9,784 nt of DNA from Verrucomicrobiota bacterium (GTDB taxonomy: Bacteria > Verrucomicrobiota > Verrucomicrobiia > Limisphaerales > JADLHS01), in NCBI GenBank assembly GCA_004297495.1, contig SCTL01000546.1, forward strand, positions 1 to 9,784, given 5' to 3'. The notes beneath the pieces were generated by a model that was not told the DNA's origin, did no database searches, and saw nothing but the letters and a program-made list of their open reading frames with translations. Shown piece by piece: positions 1 through 5,393 of the stretch. The stretch's first letter is position 1; each line of letters opens with the position of its first letter. A program made the translations under genes and the position numbers.

Positions 1-81
1 GTCAAGGCGCTCACCGAGAAGTTCACGATTCGTCGCGGCGGAAGTTCAACGCCGACGCGTGAGACGGGAGGCGGTCAATGA
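1..81 (+). CDS. C-terminal end of an unidentified phage protein (partial)
   Basis: An open frame enters from the left edge and ends in TGA at 79-81, giving a 26-residue tail (VKALTEKFT..., ending RETGGGQ). The stop overlaps the next ATG as ATGA, the arrangement used at three other junctions in this window, and its first codons have G or C in the third position like the neighbouring genes; this is why I prefer this frame. A competing frame ends at 60-62. The tail is basic and Gly/Ser/Thr-rich with no motif I recognise. Position next to a resolvase and an SSB-like gene suggests a recombination or replication protein, but nothing in the residues shows it. Confidence 0.35.
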   Translation, partial: VKALTEKFTIRRGGSSTPTRETGGGQ

Positions 82-443
82 ATTCCAGGCGCAAAGGCAA
101 AGTTGGCGAACGTGAATTTGCATCGCTGTTGCGCGAGCACGGTTTCGATGCGCGGCGCGGTCAGCAATTCAGCGGTTCGCCGGATTCCCCCGATGTCGTA
201 AGCGAAGCGCTCGCGTGGCTGCACGTCGAGGTGAAGCGCGTTCAGAATCTCAACCTCACCGACGCGTGCGTGCAAGCCGAGGGCGATTGCGGCGGCAAGC
301 CGTGGATCGTCGCGCACCGTCGCAACCACGCGCCGTGGCTCATCACGATGCGCGCCGAAACCTACTTCAATTTCCTCCGCGGCGTGTTGCCGCCGGAGGG
401 TCAACCAAAACCAAAACAAAACGAAAGAACGGAGAACGTATGA
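78..443 (+). CDS. Holliday-junction-resolvase-like PD-(D/E)XK endonuclease
   Basis: A 121-residue protein with the layout of small phage and archaeal-type Holliday junction resolvases of the PD-(D/E)XK fold. The N-terminus has the basic KGKVGERE segment (residues 6-13, with the usual acidic helix residue E11 or E13), then RRGQQFSG (27-33), then SPDV with D39, then the core strand HVEVKR with E51 and K53, which completes the metal-binding triad. Such enzymes cut branched DNA during phage recombination and before packaging. An SD-like GGGAGG lies about 7 nt before the ATG, and the start overlaps the upstream stop. The last 15 residues or so are Pro/Lys/Gln-rich and look like a flexible tail. 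The 3' end overlaps the next gene by ATGA. The family call is strong; the substrate is inferred. Confidence 0.85.
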   Translation: MNSRRKGKVGEREFASLLREHGFDARRGQQFSGSPDSPDVVSEALAWLHVEVKRVQNLNLTDACVQAEGDCGGKPWIVAHRRNHAPWLITMRAETYFNFLRGVLPPEGQPKPKQNERTENV

Positions 444-1060
444 GCAACATGGTCCTGCAATGCAAAGACAGCGGCGATTTCAAGCCGCACCCTGAAGGCA
501 TCCACCCCGCCGTGTGTGTGGACGTGATGGATCTCGGACTCGTCGAGACTGAGTTCCAAGGTCAGAAGAAAATGGTCAACAAGGTGAAGCTCGTTTTCGA
601 GAGCGAGCAGAAAACCGAGGACGGGAAGAACTGCACCGTCTCGAAAAACTTCACCGCGTCGCTGCATCCGAAAGCGAAGCTGGCGGAGTTCCTGGGCAAG
701 TGGCGCGGTCGTCCGCTAGTGCCGGGCGAGACGATTGATCTCGCGAAGCTGCTCGGCGCGTGCTGCACGCTGGTCATCTCGCACCAGCAAAACATGACGG
801 GCAAGACGTATGCCTCGATTGATGCGGTGTCGAAGCCCACCAAGAAAGTCGCGGCAAGTGGCACTTACGATCCGGCGGCGGCGCGTCAGCGTTTCGCCGA
901 GTGGAAAGCGAAGCAGACCGGGCAGGCACAGCCTGCACCCAATGCGGCTGCGCCGCGCACCTCACCCCTGCCCTCTCCCCAGAGCGGAGAGGGAGTGCCG
1001 GCCAAAAGCAACGCGGCGACACCGCCGCCAGCGGACTTCGATCCTGAAGTCGGGTTTTAA
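440..1060 (+). CDS. SSB-like phage ssDNA-binding protein with acidic C-terminal tip
   Basis: A 206-residue protein starting at the ATG that overlaps the resolvase stop; a longer in-frame extension would run through the resolvase gene and is rejected. Residues 1 to about 135 look like a small beta-rich domain of the kind found in phage replication modules (pattern 'G-hydrophobic-A-V... D-x-G... VKLVFE... S-L-H-x-K-A-K-L'). From about residue 145 the chain is Ala/Pro/Gln-rich and low in complexity, ending in DFDPEVGF. That ending resembles the acidic tip of bacterial SSB (DFDDDIPF), which recruits partner proteins. Domain plus linker plus tip is the SSB architecture, so I infer a ssDNA-binding role in the phage replisome. 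A repeat with an 8-bp hairpin is inserted in frame in the linker (residues about 174-185). I could not identify the exact domain family. Confidence 0.65.
   Translation: MSNMVLQCKDSGDFKPHPEGIHPAVCVDVMDLGLVETEFQGQKKMVNKVKLVFESEQKTEDGKNCTVSKNFTASLHPKAKLAEFLGKWRGRPLVPGETIDLAKLLGACCTLVISHQQNMTGKTYASIDAVSKPTKKVAASGTYDPAAARQRFAEWKAKQTGQAQPAPNAAAPRTSPLPSPQSGEGVPAKSNAATPPPADFDPEVGF
959..993 (+). repeat. Dispersed palindromic repeat inside the SSB-like gene
   Basis: The segment begins ACCTCACCCCTGCCC and contains CCCTCTCC (971-978) and GGAGAGGG (986-993), a perfect 8-bp inverted repeat with a 7-nt loop. This pattern (CTCACCCC...CCCTCTCCCC...GGAGAGGG) recalls a short dispersed palindrome common in many GC-rich bacterial genomes; that is from memory. 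It reads in frame as TSPLPSPQSGEG in the linker, so it does not break the protein. Confidence 0.6.
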
Positions 1061-1089
1061 TCACGAACCACACGAACCACACGAAACCG
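1061..1089. repeat. CACGAA-type short repeat, copy 1
   Basis: Directly after the SSB-like stop comes a run built from CACGAA/CCACACGAA units. It aligns without gaps to 2279-2306, with about five differences in 28 positions. It fills most of the 48-nt gap before the next ATG, and no ribosome-binding site is visible there. Similar strings are, as I recall, dispersed between genes in Verrucomicrobiota and related phyla. Confidence 0.6.
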
Positions 1090-1108
1090 AATACGTGGAC
1101 ATCATCCC

Positions 1109-1315
1109 ATGAAGAACTCGACATTGACGGATTCCAGGACGGCGAGAGCGGCGGGCTACCGCGCGCTGACGAACCCATACCGACTGCCGGAAGAGCAACA
1201 GATGCTCGACAACGTCCTGGCGGACATGCGGCGCGGCAGTATTTCCCACTGTCTCGTGAAATCAAAAGGCGGCGTGGCCGTCTGGCGGAACGGGCACAAC
1301 ACAACCGGCCTATGA
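1109..1315 (+). CDS. Small conserved-looking phage protein, function unknown
   Basis: A 68-residue protein with a compact core (GYRALTNPYRLPEEQQMLDN, then LADMRRG, then GGVAVW). The alternating pattern near the C-terminus suggests a short beta hairpin. No catalytic motif or membrane segment is visible. Its TGA overlaps the next gene's ATG (ATGA at 1312-1315), so it is probably co-translated with the exonuclease downstream. There is no clear Shine-Dalgarno before the ATG; the upstream sequence is a dispersed repeat followed by a C-rich stretch, so its native ribosome-binding site may have been displaced by the repeat. I do not recognise a named family. It is probably a small accessory protein of the recombination module. 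Confidence 0.65.
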   Translation: MKNSTLTDSRTARAAGYRALTNPYRLPEEQQMLDNVLADMRRGSISHCLVKSKGGVAVWRNGHNTTGL

Positions 1316-2103
1316 AACTGTTCTCACCTGATTCAGCTCACTGGTATCAACGGGACGGAGTGCCTTTGCACTCCGTCCTCTCCGCGAAAGGCGAGCCCCG
1401 CCCGACCACATTGCGTGATGCGCGCAAGCTCGGTCTCGTGCCGAGCGTGACAAACATCATCAGCATCATCGCCAAGCCGGAACTCACGGCCTGGTTGCAA
1501 GAGCAAGCCGTGATGGCGGCGCTCACGCTGCCGCGCATCGCCGGTGAATCCGAAGATGCGTTCGCCAAGCGTGTCGTCGAGGACTCGCTGACGACACGCG
1601 ATGGCGCTGCCGACTTCGGCACGGCGTTTCACAACGGAGCGGAGCGCGTCGCGCACTCGCTGGAGGTTGATCCGAAGCATCCGGCGGCGGAATGGCTGCG
1701 GCATTATCGCGATTGGTATCAGGCGAACGCACTCGCGTTGCGCTGGACGGAAAAAGTTCTCGTGCATCAAGAGTGGGGCTACGCCGGCACTGCGGACCTG
1801 TTGATCGAGCATCCCGCGCACGGCCTGACGCTCGTGGATTTCAAAACCACGAAGCTGAAGCCCGGCACGAAGTTCACGCCTTACAAGAGTTGGTGTTACC
1901 AACTCTCGGCGTATCGGCGCGCACTCGGCGAGCCGGTGAAGTGCATGAACCTGATCGTCAACTCCAACGAGCCGTCCGCACCGATTGAGCACGTCTGGAG
2001 CGAGGAAGAAGCCGAGCGCGGTTGGGCGGCGTTTGAAGCGGCGCGGCGGTTGTGGGTGATCGAGAACAACTACGATCCGGCAGCGCTGCCGCTGGCGGCG
2101 TGA
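1312..2103 (+). CDS. RecB/Cas4-like PD-(D/E)XK nuclease
   Basis: A 263-residue protein with the ordered motifs of the RecB-type nuclease superfamily: GTAFHNGAE with H107; a charged strand ending in GYAGTADLL with D162 (motif II); LVDFKTTK with D176 and K178 (motif III); and YQLSAYRRAL with Q197 and Y201 (the QxxxY helix). These place H, D, D and K for two-metal DNA hydrolysis. Phage members act as exonucleases that make single-stranded ends for annealing, which fits the SSB-like gene upstream. Residues 36-50 (RDARKLGLVPSVTNI) form the usual N-terminal lead-in. There are no Cys residues in the positions needed for a Cas4-type iron-sulfur cluster. The start overlaps the previous stop. Nuclease fold is well supported; exonuclease polarity and partner are not visible. 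Confidence 0.85.
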   Translation: MKLFSPDSAHWYQRDGVPLHSVLSAKGEPRPTTLRDARKLGLVPSVTNIISIIAKPELTAWLQEQAVMAALTLPRIAGESEDAFAKRVVEDSLTTRDGAADFGTAFHNGAERVAHSLEVDPKHPAAEWLRHYRDWYQANALALRWTEKVLVHQEWGYAGTADLLIEHPAHGLTLVDFKTTKLKPGTKFTPYKSWCYQLSAYRRALGEPVKCMNLIVNSNEPSAPIEHVWSEEEAERGWAAFEAARRLWVIENNYDPAALPLAA

Positions 2104-2117
2104 GTGGAGGAAATCCA

Positions 2118-2264
2118 ATGATTCGCAAACTCGACAAGCTGTGGTTTCGACTGCTTTGCGCGACGTATCGCTGGCTGGTGCGGCGTGCCCAAGCGCACTC
2201 CCGCCGGGAAAAGTGGCGACGTTTCCGGCGACATCTGGAGTGGCAGCGGAGCGCGCTGAACTGA
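2118..2264 (+). CDS. Small very basic protein, function unknown
   Basis: A 48-residue ORF preceded by a strong GGAGG (2106-2110) seven nt before the ATG, which is the main reason to accept it. The product is rich in Arg, Lys and Trp and looks alpha-helical (KLWFRLLCATYRWLVRRA, then RREKWRRFRRHLEWQR). It could bind nucleic acid or the membrane surface by charge. No family is recognised. It starts 14 nt after the nuclease stop, in the same direction, and ends just before a repeat cluster. Confidence 0.55.
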   Translation: MIRKLDKLWFRLLCATYRWLVRRAQAHSRREKWRRFRRHLEWQRSALN

Positions 2265-2278
2265 GAGCCAAGGTTCAA

Positions 2279-2306
2279 CCACGAAACACACGAACCACAT
2301 GAAATG
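2279..2306. repeat. CACGAA-type short repeat, copy 2
   Basis: This second copy of the repeat at 1061-1089 begins CCACGAAACACACGAACC. Like copy 1 it lies shortly after a stop codon (2262-2264). It is followed by a different repeat at 2318. Confidence 0.6.
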
Positions 2307-2317
2307 AACACGGATTA

Positions 2318-2345
2318 TTTCAACGCAGAGACGCGGAGGCGCGGA
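2318..2345. repeat. GCAGAGGCGC-type repeat, copy 1
   Basis: A 28-bp segment starting TTTCAACGCAGAGACGCG that matches 5363-5390 at 24 of 28 positions. It ends 15 bp beyond the stop codon of the leftward membrane-protein gene (2361-2363). I associate similar strings with dispersed intergenic repeats in Verrucomicrobiota and Planctomycetota. Confidence 0.65.
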
Positions 2346-2360
2346 ACACGAGCAAAGAGT

Positions 2361-2729
2361 CTATTTGGGCGAAACGTTGCTCAGCAGCTTGACCGGAATC
2401 GTGTCGACGTGACCTCGTTTCCGGCAGTCTTCGTTCCGAAATTCGAACTCTTTTTGCGCCGCCACAATTTCCCGTTGAAGCCGGGCCAGTTCGTTGGTGT
2501 CCGGTATGGTCGCCTGCTGAACCTCCTCAAGGTCGTTGCTGAGCGAGTAGAGTTTGAACATGGCCTGGTTGGCCCAGCCACCATTGCATCCCGGCTGCAT
2601 TGTGTAGCCAGCGGCCTTGTAGCTGCGCTCGATTCGCCAGCGGTTGAAGAGGATTCGCCCGGGATACGCACACCACGCGACGAGAAGGAACGCCACCACC
2701 GTGCCGATTATCCCCAGCGCTTTCTTCAT
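2361..2729 (-). CDS. Small membrane-anchored protein, leftward, function unknown
   Basis: A 122-residue protein with a classical N-terminal membrane segment: MKKA, then a hydrophobic stretch GIIGTVVAFLLVAWCAY (residues about 6-22), then a soluble part. C20 is preceded by Trp, so this is not a normal lipobox; I favour an uncleaved anchor with the C-terminal part outside the membrane. Residues about 66-97 (LSNDLEEVQQA...ARLQREIVAAQKEFEFR) look like a charged coiled-coil helix. Two further Cys residues (48 and 101) could form a disulfide. It is the only leftward gene between the basic ORF and the HTH gene, and resembles phage 'moron' cargo. The overlapping rightward ORF lacks such protein-like features. 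No clear Shine-Dalgarno is seen. Confidence 0.6.
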   Translation of the reverse strand: MKKALGIIGTVVAFLLVAWCAYPGRILFNRWRIERSYKAAGYTMQPGCNGGWANQAMFKLYSLSNDLEEVQQATIPDTNELARLQREIVAAQKEFEFRNEDCRKRGHVDTIPVKLLSNVSPK

Positions 2730-2743
2730 GACAGGACAATGAC

Positions 2744-2818
2744 ATGAACCTGCGCCCGCATCAACCCGCCGCTGCTGACGCCATTTTCAAGGGGCGGCAA
2801 AGACAAAGTGAGAAGTAG
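2744..2818 (+). CDS. 24-codon ORF, possibly the start of a lost SF2 helicase
   Basis: ATG at 2744 has AGGA at 2733-2736, a good Shine-Dalgarno spacing. The product begins MNLRPHQPAAADAIF, resembling the N-terminal 'LRPxQ..A..AI' Q-motif region of superfamily 2 helicases, and then stops at TAG 2816-2818, five nt before the next gene. It may be a real small ORF or the remains of a deleted helicase gene. The evidence is short and could be chance. Confidence 0.3.
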   Translation: MNLRPHQPAAADAIFKGRQRQSEK

Positions 2819-2822
2819 CGAT

Positions 2823-3050
2823 ATGAACGAACTGAAATTGGACGGAAAATTGGTGAACGCGCAACAGTTGTTGGAGGCGTTGTTCACGCCGGAATCGCGG
2901 CCGAGTTTGCGGTGGCTGCGAACGCAGACTGAAACCCGGGCGATCCCTTTCGTGCGGTTGGGGCGTCTGGTGTTCTTCGATGTGGAACTGGTGCGGACCG
3001 CGCTGTTGAACAAGCACCTGGTGCGCGGGCGATTCTTGCCCGCCGTGTGA
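2823..3050 (+). CDS. Excisionase/AlpA-like helix-turn-helix DNA-binding protein
   Basis: A 75-residue protein with the pattern of MerR/excisionase-type winged HTH proteins: residues 11-34 (VNAQQLLEALF...SRPSLRWLRTQ) as the two HTH helices, then IPFVRLGRLVFFD (41-53), the wing typical of 'IPxxRxGrxxxF' proteins, then ELVRTALLNK as the closing helix. Such proteins regulate transcription or direct excision. Here it lies between the recombination and primase genes, so it may be a regulator or an origin-binding factor; the sequence does not separate these. The ATG at 2823 is preferred to the in-frame GTG at 2808 because the HTH pattern starts after it, but neither start has a strong Shine-Dalgarno. 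Its stop falls 7 nt before the next ATG. Confidence 0.7.
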   Translation: MNELKLDGKLVNAQQLLEALFTPESRPSLRWLRTQTETRAIPFVRLGRLVFFDVELVRTALLNKHLVRGRFLPAV

Positions 3051-3057
3051 GGGGCAA

Positions 3058-3342
3058 ATGAGTTTCGACACTTCATCAATGCCCTTCACCGATCAACGCG
3101 GAGAGGGTGACGTTTCAAATCCGGCGACGGGAAGGTTGTCGGTGCAAACCGTGGAGCGGTTGCACCGATTGCTTGGCGGCGATGTGCGCGTCGAGGGAAT
3201 AATTTTGCAATTCATCAAGGACCGCTACGGCGCGGCGACGCTGCTGCATCTGCCGCCGCACATCGCGAAGGAGATTTTGAAACGGCCCGCCGACTTCATC
3301 CGCGCCGCGAAACAACATTGTGAACCGGAACTCAATTTTTAG
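3058..3342 (+). CDS. Phage replication-module protein, function unknown
   Basis: A 94-residue protein with GAGGGG about 4 nt before the ATG. The first 25 residues look disordered (Ser/Asp/Gly-rich). From residue about 28 on it appears all-helical: TVERLHRLLGGD, VEGIILQFIKDRYG, then LPPHIAKEILKRPADFIRAAKQH. No catalytic, metal or membrane motif is evident. It sits between the HTH protein and the primase, with only two nt before the primase GTG, so translation of the two is probably coupled. A helical adaptor or primase/helicase partner is possible, but that is inference from position only. Confidence 0.6.
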   Translation: MSFDTSSMPFTDQRGEGDVSNPATGRLSVQTVERLHRLLGGDVRVEGIILQFIKDRYGAATLLHLPPHIAKEILKRPADFIRAAKQHCEPELNF

Positions 3343-3344
3343 CC

Positions 3345-4334
3345 GTGAACGATCCGCGACAAGTGGCGGCGAGCATCGTCGGCGCGGTGGACTGGCAGAC
3401 GGAGGTCTCCGGTTTCTGCCGTTGCCCTGGCGAAGCCCTGCACACGCAACAGAACGGCAAGAAAGATTGCCGCGTGAGCGTGGACGGTGCGCCGACGATC
3501 TATTGCTTTCACGCGTCGTGTTCGCCAGTTGTCGCGGAAGCGAACCGGAGACTGCGCAGGGAGCTGGGAGATTGGAGCTGGGAGATTGCGTTGCCGGGTG
3601 GCCGCGTATTGCGGAATGGCGATGTGCTGCAAGCGAGCGGCGAGGTGTTGCCGCGCGAAGCAGTGCAAGCGCGAGCGCGGGCCGAAGGTCGCGACGGCGG
3701 CGAGCAAGTGATTCTCGAAACGGTGCGCGTGATGGCGGAGCGATTCGCGCCGGAAATGTTCGAGCGGTTTCACTGGCCGTTTGCCCAGATCGTCGCGGAC
3801 TCGCCACTGCAAGTGAGCGAGCGCGATGCGGAGGACCAGTTTCGCACCTGGCTGAAACTCTGGCCGGCGCATTGTCACGTATGGATTGGCGACGTGTTCA
3901 GCTCGGGCAAGCCGGAACATCGCACGCATTTCCGCCCGATTGCGGACTGGTATCAGATCGGGCCGTGCATGGGGAATTTCACCTGCGGCTCGGCCTTCAA
4001 GCCGGGCAGCTTCCGTCGCTGCAATGAGAATTTGAACGGGCAACGTTTCCTCGTCATCGAGAGCGATACGCTGGCGAAGGACGAAGTCGGCGCGGTGTTC
4101 GCGTATTTGAATCGGCGGCTGCGGTATCGGCTGCACTGCATCATTGATACGGCGGGCAAAAGTTTGCACGCGTGGTTTGATGCGCCGCGCAACCGGACGA
4201 TGGAGGCACGGCTCAAGGCAGGACTGACGGCGTTCGGGTGTGACCCGAAAGTTTTCACGTATTCGCAACCGGTGCGCGTGCCTGGTGCGTGGCGCGATGG
4301 AAAATTGCAACGGCTCGTGTGGTTGAAGGAGTAA
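3345..4334 (+). CDS. Archaeo-eukaryotic-type (AEP) primase with N-terminal zinc-binding-like domain
   Basis: A 329-residue protein starting at GTG, coupled to the gene before it. Residues 25-59 hold a likely metal site: C25, C27, H33, C42, C54, H56 and C59. A variable linker (about 70-125) follows. The C-terminal half carries the AEP signatures: FLVIESD with E239 and D241 as catalytic acids; IIDTAGKSLHAWFD (266-279) with K272, S273 and H275, the 'sGGKSxHxW' motif; and D300 plus QPVRVPGAWR (309-317), the nucleotide-binding Arg loop. The enzyme would synthesise primers, perhaps with extension activity as in PrimPol. It is next to a RecA-fold helicase in gene order, interrupted only by two leftward cargo genes. 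A 14-bp tandem duplication lies in the linker. The family call rests on motifs only. Confidence 0.75.
   Translation: MNDPRQVAASIVGAVDWQTEVSGFCRCPGEALHTQQNGKKDCRVSVDGAPTIYCFHASCSPVVAEANRRLRRELGDWSWEIALPGGRVLRNGDVLQASGEVLPREAVQARARAEGRDGGEQVILETVRVMAERFAPEMFERFHWPFAQIVADSPLQVSERDAEDQFRTWLKLWPAHCHVWIGDVFSSGKPEHRTHFRPIADWYQIGPCMGNFTCGSAFKPGSFRRCNENLNGQRFLVIESDTLAKDEVGAVFAYLNRRLRYRLHCIIDTAGKSLHAWFDAPRNRTMEARLKAGLTAFGCDPKVFTYSQPVRVPGAWRDGKLQRLVWLKE
3560..3587 (+). repeat. 14-bp tandem duplication inside the primase gene
   Basis: GGAGCTGGGAGATT occurs twice head to tail, at 3560-3573 and 3574-3587. The unit is not a multiple of three, so the two copies are read in different frames (giving the LGDWSWEI stretch, residues about 75-81). 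It lies in the linker between the zinc-binding-like and catalytic domains. Confidence 0.85.
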
Positions 4335-4351
4335 GTGGAATGCGAAAGGTT

Positions 4352-5284
4352 TCAGTCTATGTGATGTGGCGGAGGCACATTGGTAAATGTGGAGGGTGCG
4401 ATTTCATGGAGGGTCTTAGCGGCGCAGTCGCGCAATTCGGGGTCGGGGTCCGTCAACATGTTAGTAAGGGCCGGGATGGCGCTGGTGGCCTGCGTTCCAA
4501 AAGCCGCGATGGCTTCGGCAGACGAAATTCGGATTATAGCGTTCGTGCTTTGCAGGCAGCAGACCAGAGCTGGAACGGAGAGGTCAGGAGCGGCTCTGAG
4601 CCTGCCTATCACGTTGACTGCCATGAGCGAAAGGGTTTCGTCGTTCGTGTTACCTATGCATGCAATTATTGCAGGAACGGAGAGTTTGGCGGCGTCGCCC
4701 ATGTCAGGCATGCTTCCCACGGCGGCAACGGCCTGCCACTGGCGAGGGTGGCGTGGATCTTGAATAACGGCGAGAAGAGCCGCGAGGGCGTTTGTTCCAA
4801 GGCATCCCAGATTTTCTGTGGCCCTAGCAGACGTCGCAGTTGCGTTGGTAGCGTTCATCAGCCGGGACAGGTCCTCGAGGGCTGGTGTGGCCCTTGTCCC
4901 CAGAATGTGAAAGGCCTCGTAGGTTCCGATGGCGAGTTGCTCAGATCGCTCTTGGGCGATGCAGGCGGAAAGCCAGTGAGTCCATTCGTACGGAAGTCTC
5001 TTGAGCGGAGCGGCGAGCTTATCTCTCCATTGGGCTGGTTCGTGTTGGATCCACTTGAGAAGGAGCGGGAGCGAGGCGGGCCCGATATGAGCGATAGCGT
5101 TGGTTGCGCCTTGCGTGTCGCCCCAAGGCGGCGAGCGCCTGCCAAGGATCTCCACCCAAAAGCTCAGGGGGTGTCCAGCATAGGCCGGCTCGGGGTCCTG
5201 TCGGTGCGCGAGAAAAGCGATTACCGCGACCGCACTCATACAGAACAGCACGGCGATTACAAACTTGCGGCGCTTCGACATCAC
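4352..5284 (-). CDS. Membrane-anchored HEAT-repeat protein 1 (leftward cargo)
   Basis: About 310 residues. The GTG at 5282-5284 is chosen because it aligns with the GTG of the paralogue at 6311; ATG at 5279-5281 is the alternative. The N-terminus is SKRRK followed by a hydrophobic segment (about 8-25, FVIAVLFCMSAVAVIAFL), then EPAYAGHPLSFWVEIL. C15 lacks a lipobox, so I infer a membrane anchor or signal peptide. The rest is repeated helical pairs of HEAT/Armadillo type with units such as LGTNALAALLAVIQDP, SVPALVCCLQSTNAIIRISSAEAIAAFG and AIPALTNMLTDPDPELRDCAAKTL. HEAT arrays are protein-binding scaffolds, and the repeats would face the periplasm if anchored this way. The gene runs against the phage operon and ends 17 nt from the primase stop. 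Its role is unknown. Confidence 0.8.
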   Translation of the reverse strand: MMSKRRKFVIAVLFCMSAVAVIAFLAHRQDPEPAYAGHPLSFWVEILGRRSPPWGDTQGATNAIAHIGPASLPLLLKWIQHEPAQWRDKLAAPLKRLPYEWTHWLSACIAQERSEQLAIGTYEAFHILGTRATPALEDLSRLMNATNATATSARATENLGCLGTNALAALLAVIQDPRHPRQWQAVAAVGSMPDMGDAAKLSVPAIIACIGNTNDETLSLMAVNVIGRLRAAPDLSVPALVCCLQSTNAIIRISSAEAIAAFGTQATSAIPALTNMLTDPDPELRDCAAKTLHEIAPSTFTNVPPPHHID

Positions 5285-5292
5285 AAGCGAAG

Positions 5293-5362
5293 GATGGAGG
5301 TTTTGCGTGGCTGAGCAAGTGGACATCGCGACCAAACTGGAGCGAACGCCGGCTCTGAATCA
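5293..5362 (+). pseudogene. Truncated second copy of the helicase gene start
   Basis: 5293-5329 matches 6320-6356 at 36 of 37 bases, including the GGAGG ribosome-binding site, the GTG start (5307) and codons for EQVDIA. After that the DNA diverges, but the encoded residues remain alignable for a while (MAEQVDIATKLERTPAL against MSEQVDIAVDLGAVPPAL). The homology ends where the repeat at 5363 begins. The frame stays open through the antisense of the next gene but encodes no helicase motifs, so I read this as a fragment of about 20 codons left by recombination. Confidence 0.65.
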
Positions 5363-5390
5363 TTTCACCGCCGAGGCGCAGAGGCGCGGA
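5363..5390. repeat. GCAGAGGCGC-type repeat, copy 2
   Basis: A 28-bp segment starting TTTCACCGCCGAGGCGCA that matches 2318-2345 at 24 of 28 positions. It ends three bp beyond the stop codon of HEAT-repeat protein 2 (5394-5396) and marks the end of the helicase-like scar. Confidence 0.65.
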
Positions 5391-5393
5391 GCG

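Noticed and set aside
1333..2271. Leftward 312-codon ORF over the RecB-like nuclease
   Set aside because: It is antisense of a gene with all nuclease motifs in order.
1061..2345. CRISPR array
   Set aside because: The short repeats are few, imperfect and far apart, without regular spacers, and no cas genes are present. The RecB-like nuclease lacks the Cas4 cysteine set.
2304..2747. Rightward ORF opposite the small membrane-protein gene
   Set aside because: It starts inside repeats and gives no recognisable pattern, whereas the leftward frame has a convincing membrane anchor and coiled coil.
3339..4310. Leftward 323-codon ORF over the primase
   Set aside because: Its product is Arg/His-rich with no domain pattern, while the rightward frame has AEP motifs and fits the operon.
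4289..5314. Rightward 341-codon ORF across the HEAT gene 1 region
   Set aside because: It is the antisense of a gene with a clear membrane segment and helical repeats. Its product is Gly/Arg/Ser-rich without domain-like patterns.
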